Positions 5,275-7,342 of a DNA stretch of 7,342 bases are shown piece by piece. The first letter of the stretch is position 1. Every line of letters begins with the position of its first letter. Below the pieces are notes generated by a model. That model was not told the DNA's origin. It was given only the letters and a program-made list of their open reading frames with translations, and did no database searches. The translations under genes were made by a program, and so were the position numbers. This stretch comes from an uncultured bacterium (lineage in GTDB: Bacteria; Bacillota; Clostridia; Christensenellales; Borkfalkiaceae): contig CAKXBD010000086.1 in the NCBI GenBank assembly GCA_934871445.1, forward strand, positions 1,631 through 8,972, read 5' to 3'.

Positions 5275-7023
5275 AAAAAACCGACAACCGATTACTCTGT
5301 ATCTGTTTTACGAAAGAGGTTATTTGCCATATTTATGGCGATAACCTTTCTTTTTTGCCTTTTGGCGGGAAGATTCTTCTATGTTCAGGTCGTTTGGAGC
5401 GGGCAACTTGGTTACCGCGCCCTCGATCAATGGATGCGGGAAATTCCCGTGGTAGCCGAGCGCGGGCTCATAACGGACAGAAATGGCGTAGTGCTTGCGG
5501 AAAACGATACTTCGTACACGGTGTTTGCCCGCTCCAATGCAGTCAAGGATAAAGAGGGAACCGCGAGACTTCTGGCGGATTGTCTGGACGTGGATGGGGA
5601 AAAACTGCTCGATAAACTCGAATCCGTCAAAGCTTCGGAAATTACCGTTGCGCGCCACGTGGATAAGAGCGCAATAGAGACACTCGCGGAAGCCGGCCCC
5701 GACGGCGTCTACTATTCCCGCGACAATACGCGGGTCTATCCCAAAGGCGACGCGCTCTGTCAGGTGCTCGGCTTTACGTCCACGGATAATTCGGGTACGA
5801 CGGGAATTGAAAAATATTACGATAAATACCTAGCCGGAACCAATGGGGAACTTTTATACGAAACAGACCTCGTCGGAATCAATCTCGAAGGGGCGGTCGC
5901 CGCCTATCTTCCCGCGGAAAACGGAATGAATATCCGGCTCACCGTCGATTACGGGATACAATCCATTTGCGAAAGTGTGCTGAAAAAGGTGGCGGAGACC
6001 TATTCGCCCGTTTCGGCGGAATGTATCGTCCTCGACCCGAACACCTTTGAAATCCTCGCGCTGGCAAACTATCCGAGTTATGACCTCAACGAAGTCCCGC
6101 GGGACGATACGGAGCTTTTGAACATGCTTTCCAGAAACCGTATCGTCTGCGACATCTACGAGCCCGGCTCCACTTTCAAGGTGGTCACAGCGGCGGCGGA
6201 TATCGAGGAATCCCTGCAAGGGAATCCGAATGCGTTTTCGACGAGCTATGTCTTTTCGAGCAGCCGCACTCGCACGGTGGACGGCACGACGGTAAAGTGT
6301 TGGAGCAATCACGCGAACGGCAAGCACTGTAATCAGACGCTGGCGGATGCATTGAATAACAGCTGTAACCCCTGTTTTACGGATATTGCGCTGTCGCTCG
6401 GAAAAGAAACGTTTTACGATTATCTGTCCGCGTTCGGCTTCGGAAAGGCGACAGGAATCGATTACAGCGGCGAAGCAATCGGCATGCTTCTGCCCGAATC
6501 GGCGGTCAGGGACTGCGATCTCGCGCGTATCGGGTTCGGGCAGACGGTGGCGGTATCGGGCTTACAGCTCGCCTGTGCGACTGCGGCAGCGGTTAACGGC
6601 GGTTATTACTATACTCCGCATCTCGTCAAAAGCATATACGCTTCCGACGGATATGTTTTGAACGAGGTGGAAAAATCTCTGAAAAACAGAACGGTGAGCG
6701 AAAAGGCTTCTTCGACGCTTGCCGCCATGCTGGAAGGAGTCGTGCGGGACGGGAGCGGTAAAAAGGCGTATATAGAGGGGTATCGCGTGGGCGGAAAGAC
6801 GGGCACCGCGCAGAAGTACGAGGACGGGCATATCGCCACGGGAAAGTACGTCTCTTCGTTTGTGGGATTTTTTCCCGCGGATAAACCGCAGTATCTCGCC
6901 CTCGTCATCGTGGACGAACCGCAGGGTGCCTATTACGGCAGCGTCGTAGCGGCGCCCTGCGCCAAAGAAATTTTCGAGGGAATTATCGCCTTGAAAAACA
7001 TACAACCCTACCAAAGCGAATAA
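5272..7023 (+). CDS. ftsI: Division-class peptidoglycan transpeptidase (PBP2/FtsI/SpoVD family, no PASTA domains)
   Basis: This class B penicillin-binding protein cross-links septal peptidoglycan outside the membrane, partnered by FtsW or SpoVE and activated by FtsL. From 5272 it has 583 residues; from the first ATG (5335) it has 562. The N-terminus reads LRKRLFAIF, then a transmembrane helix, then GRFFYVQVV. The pedestal/dimerisation domain follows, from RGLITDRNG to about residue 220. The transpeptidase motifs, numbered from 5335, are STFK with Ser279 as the acylated nucleophile, SCN at 343-345 and KTGT at 488-491. The protein ends after the transpeptidase domain, so the PASTA repeats typical of SpoVD and PBP2x are absent. 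The upstream start is preferred because the first ATG would cut off the cytoplasmic anchor and half of the helix and has no well-placed ribosome binding site. FtsI and SpoVD cannot be told apart here. Confidence 0.92.
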   Translation: MKKPTTDYSVSVLRKRLFAIFMAITFLFCLLAGRFFYVQVVWSGQLGYRALDQWMREIPVVAERGLITDRNGVVLAENDTSYTVFARSNAVKDKEGTARLLADCLDVDGEKLLDKLESVKASEITVARHVDKSAIETLAEAGPDGVYYSRDNTRVYPKGDALCQVLGFTSTDNSGTTGIEKYYDKYLAGTNGELLYETDLVGINLEGAVAAYLPAENGMNIRLTVDYGIQSICESVLKKVAETYSPVSAECIVLDPNTFEILALANYPSYDLNEVPRDDTELLNMLSRNRIVCDIYEPGSTFKVVTAAADIEESLQGNPNAFSTSYVFSSSRTRTVDGTTVKCWSNHANGKHCNQTLADALNNSCNPCFTDIALSLGKETFYDYLSAFGFGKATGIDYSGEAIGMLLPESAVRDCDLARIGFGQTVAVSGLQLACATAAAVNGGYYYTPHLVKSIYASDGYVLNEVEKSLKNRTVSEKASSTLAAMLEGVVRDGSGKKAYIEGYRVGGKTGTAQKYEDGHIATGKYVSSFVGFFPADKPQYLALVIVDEPQGAYYGSVVAAPCAKEIFEGIIALKNIQPYQSE

Positions 7024-7078
7024 ACATAATAGGGAAAGAAAGCTCGGCCGTTGTTCGTTGGTCGGAAGGGGTGATCTT

Positions 7079-7342
7079 ATGCTGTTGTCGGAACTTGCTC
7101 GCTGTGTGGAGAGCGCGCGCATCGTATGCGGAAAGAAAAATATGCAGATGTCGGAGAATACGCAGATAAAAGGCCTCACGGCAGACAGTCGGTTTTGTTC
7201 TCCGGGGGATTTGTTCTTTTGTCTCACGGGCGGAAAGACGGATTCCCACGCCTTTGCGCGGGACGCGGAGCTCGCGGGTGCCGCCGCTGTGGTGACAGAA
7301 CGGGAATTGGAGCTGAAAATCCCGCAAATCGTCGTTCCCGAT
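7079..7342 (+). CDS. murE: UDP-N-acetylmuramyl-tripeptide synthetase MurE (N-terminal 88 residues, cut by window edge)
   Basis: MurE adds the third residue (meso-diaminopimelate or L-lysine) to UDP-MurNAc-L-Ala-D-Glu in the cytoplasm. Only the N-terminal Mur ligase domain is visible: GLTADSRFCSPGDLFFCLTG (32-51), with DSR and PGDLFF as the UDP-sugar-binding signature, then DSHAFARDAELAGAAAVVTE. The ATP-binding and substrate-specificity regions lie outside. The ATG at 7079 has AAGGGG (7066-7071) seven bases upstream. It follows the PBP by 55 bases in the standard ftsI-murE order. MurF has a similar N-terminal motif and is the main alternative, but position favours MurE. Confidence 0.87.
   Translation, partial: MLLSELARCVESARIVCGKKNMQMSENTQIKGLTADSRFCSPGDLFFCLTGGKTDSHAFARDAELAGAAAVVTERELELKIPQIVVPD

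Noticed and set aside
5262..5552. 96-residue frame starting at GTG 5262 between ftsL and the PBP
   Set aside because: The Shine-Dalgarno touches the GTG with no spacing, the peptide has no recognisable features, and most of it overlaps the conserved PBP frame. A frameshift into the PBP through the A-run at 5275-5280 was considered, but the ATC start explains the data more simply.

Overview
The window looks like part of a chromosome from a Gram-positive, low-to-mid GC bacterium of the Clostridia. The evidence is the start of a Firmicutes-type division and cell wall (dcw) cluster, strong GGAGG-type ribosome binding sites, near-consensus sigma-A promoters, an XRE-cupin regulator followed by potA, and a Firmicutes-style RsmH cysteine motif. 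Genus cannot be decided from the sequence.

Left third (1-1657, minus strand). Two transcription units read leftward. rpsT (ribosomal protein S20) has its own promoter and is followed by two intrinsic terminators in tandem. Beyond them a consensus promoter drives an operon of an XRE-cupin repressor and potA, the polyamine ABC transporter ATPase, which runs off the left edge. Three 17-bp GTTT-N9-AAAC sites lie in the leader of this operon and are the best candidates for the regulator's own operators.

Middle (1658-2888, plus strand). murI (glutamate racemase, source of D-glutamate for peptidoglycan) is divergent from rpsT. Its catalytic core is intact, but it carries an unusual C-terminal tail of about 140 residues containing an 11-residue tandem repeat.

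Right half (2889-7342, plus strand). A TTGACA-N18-TATAAT promoter starts the dcw cluster in the classic order mraZ, rsmH, ftsL, division-type transpeptidase (PBP2/FtsI/SpoVD class) and murE (cut by the right edge). These genes regulate the cluster (MraZ), modify 16S rRNA (RsmH), build the septal synthase complex (FtsL plus the PBP) and make peptidoglycan precursor (MurE; MurI supplies D-Glu for the later MurD step).

I see no mobile element, CRISPR array, tRNA or wholly unknown system. The most interesting points are the PBP gene, whose conserved N-terminus has no ATG, GTG or TTG start and appears to begin at an ATC behind a good Shine-Dalgarno; the repeat-bearing MurI tail; the operator triplet before the XRE-potA operon; and an FtsL with a long disordered cytoplasmic extension.
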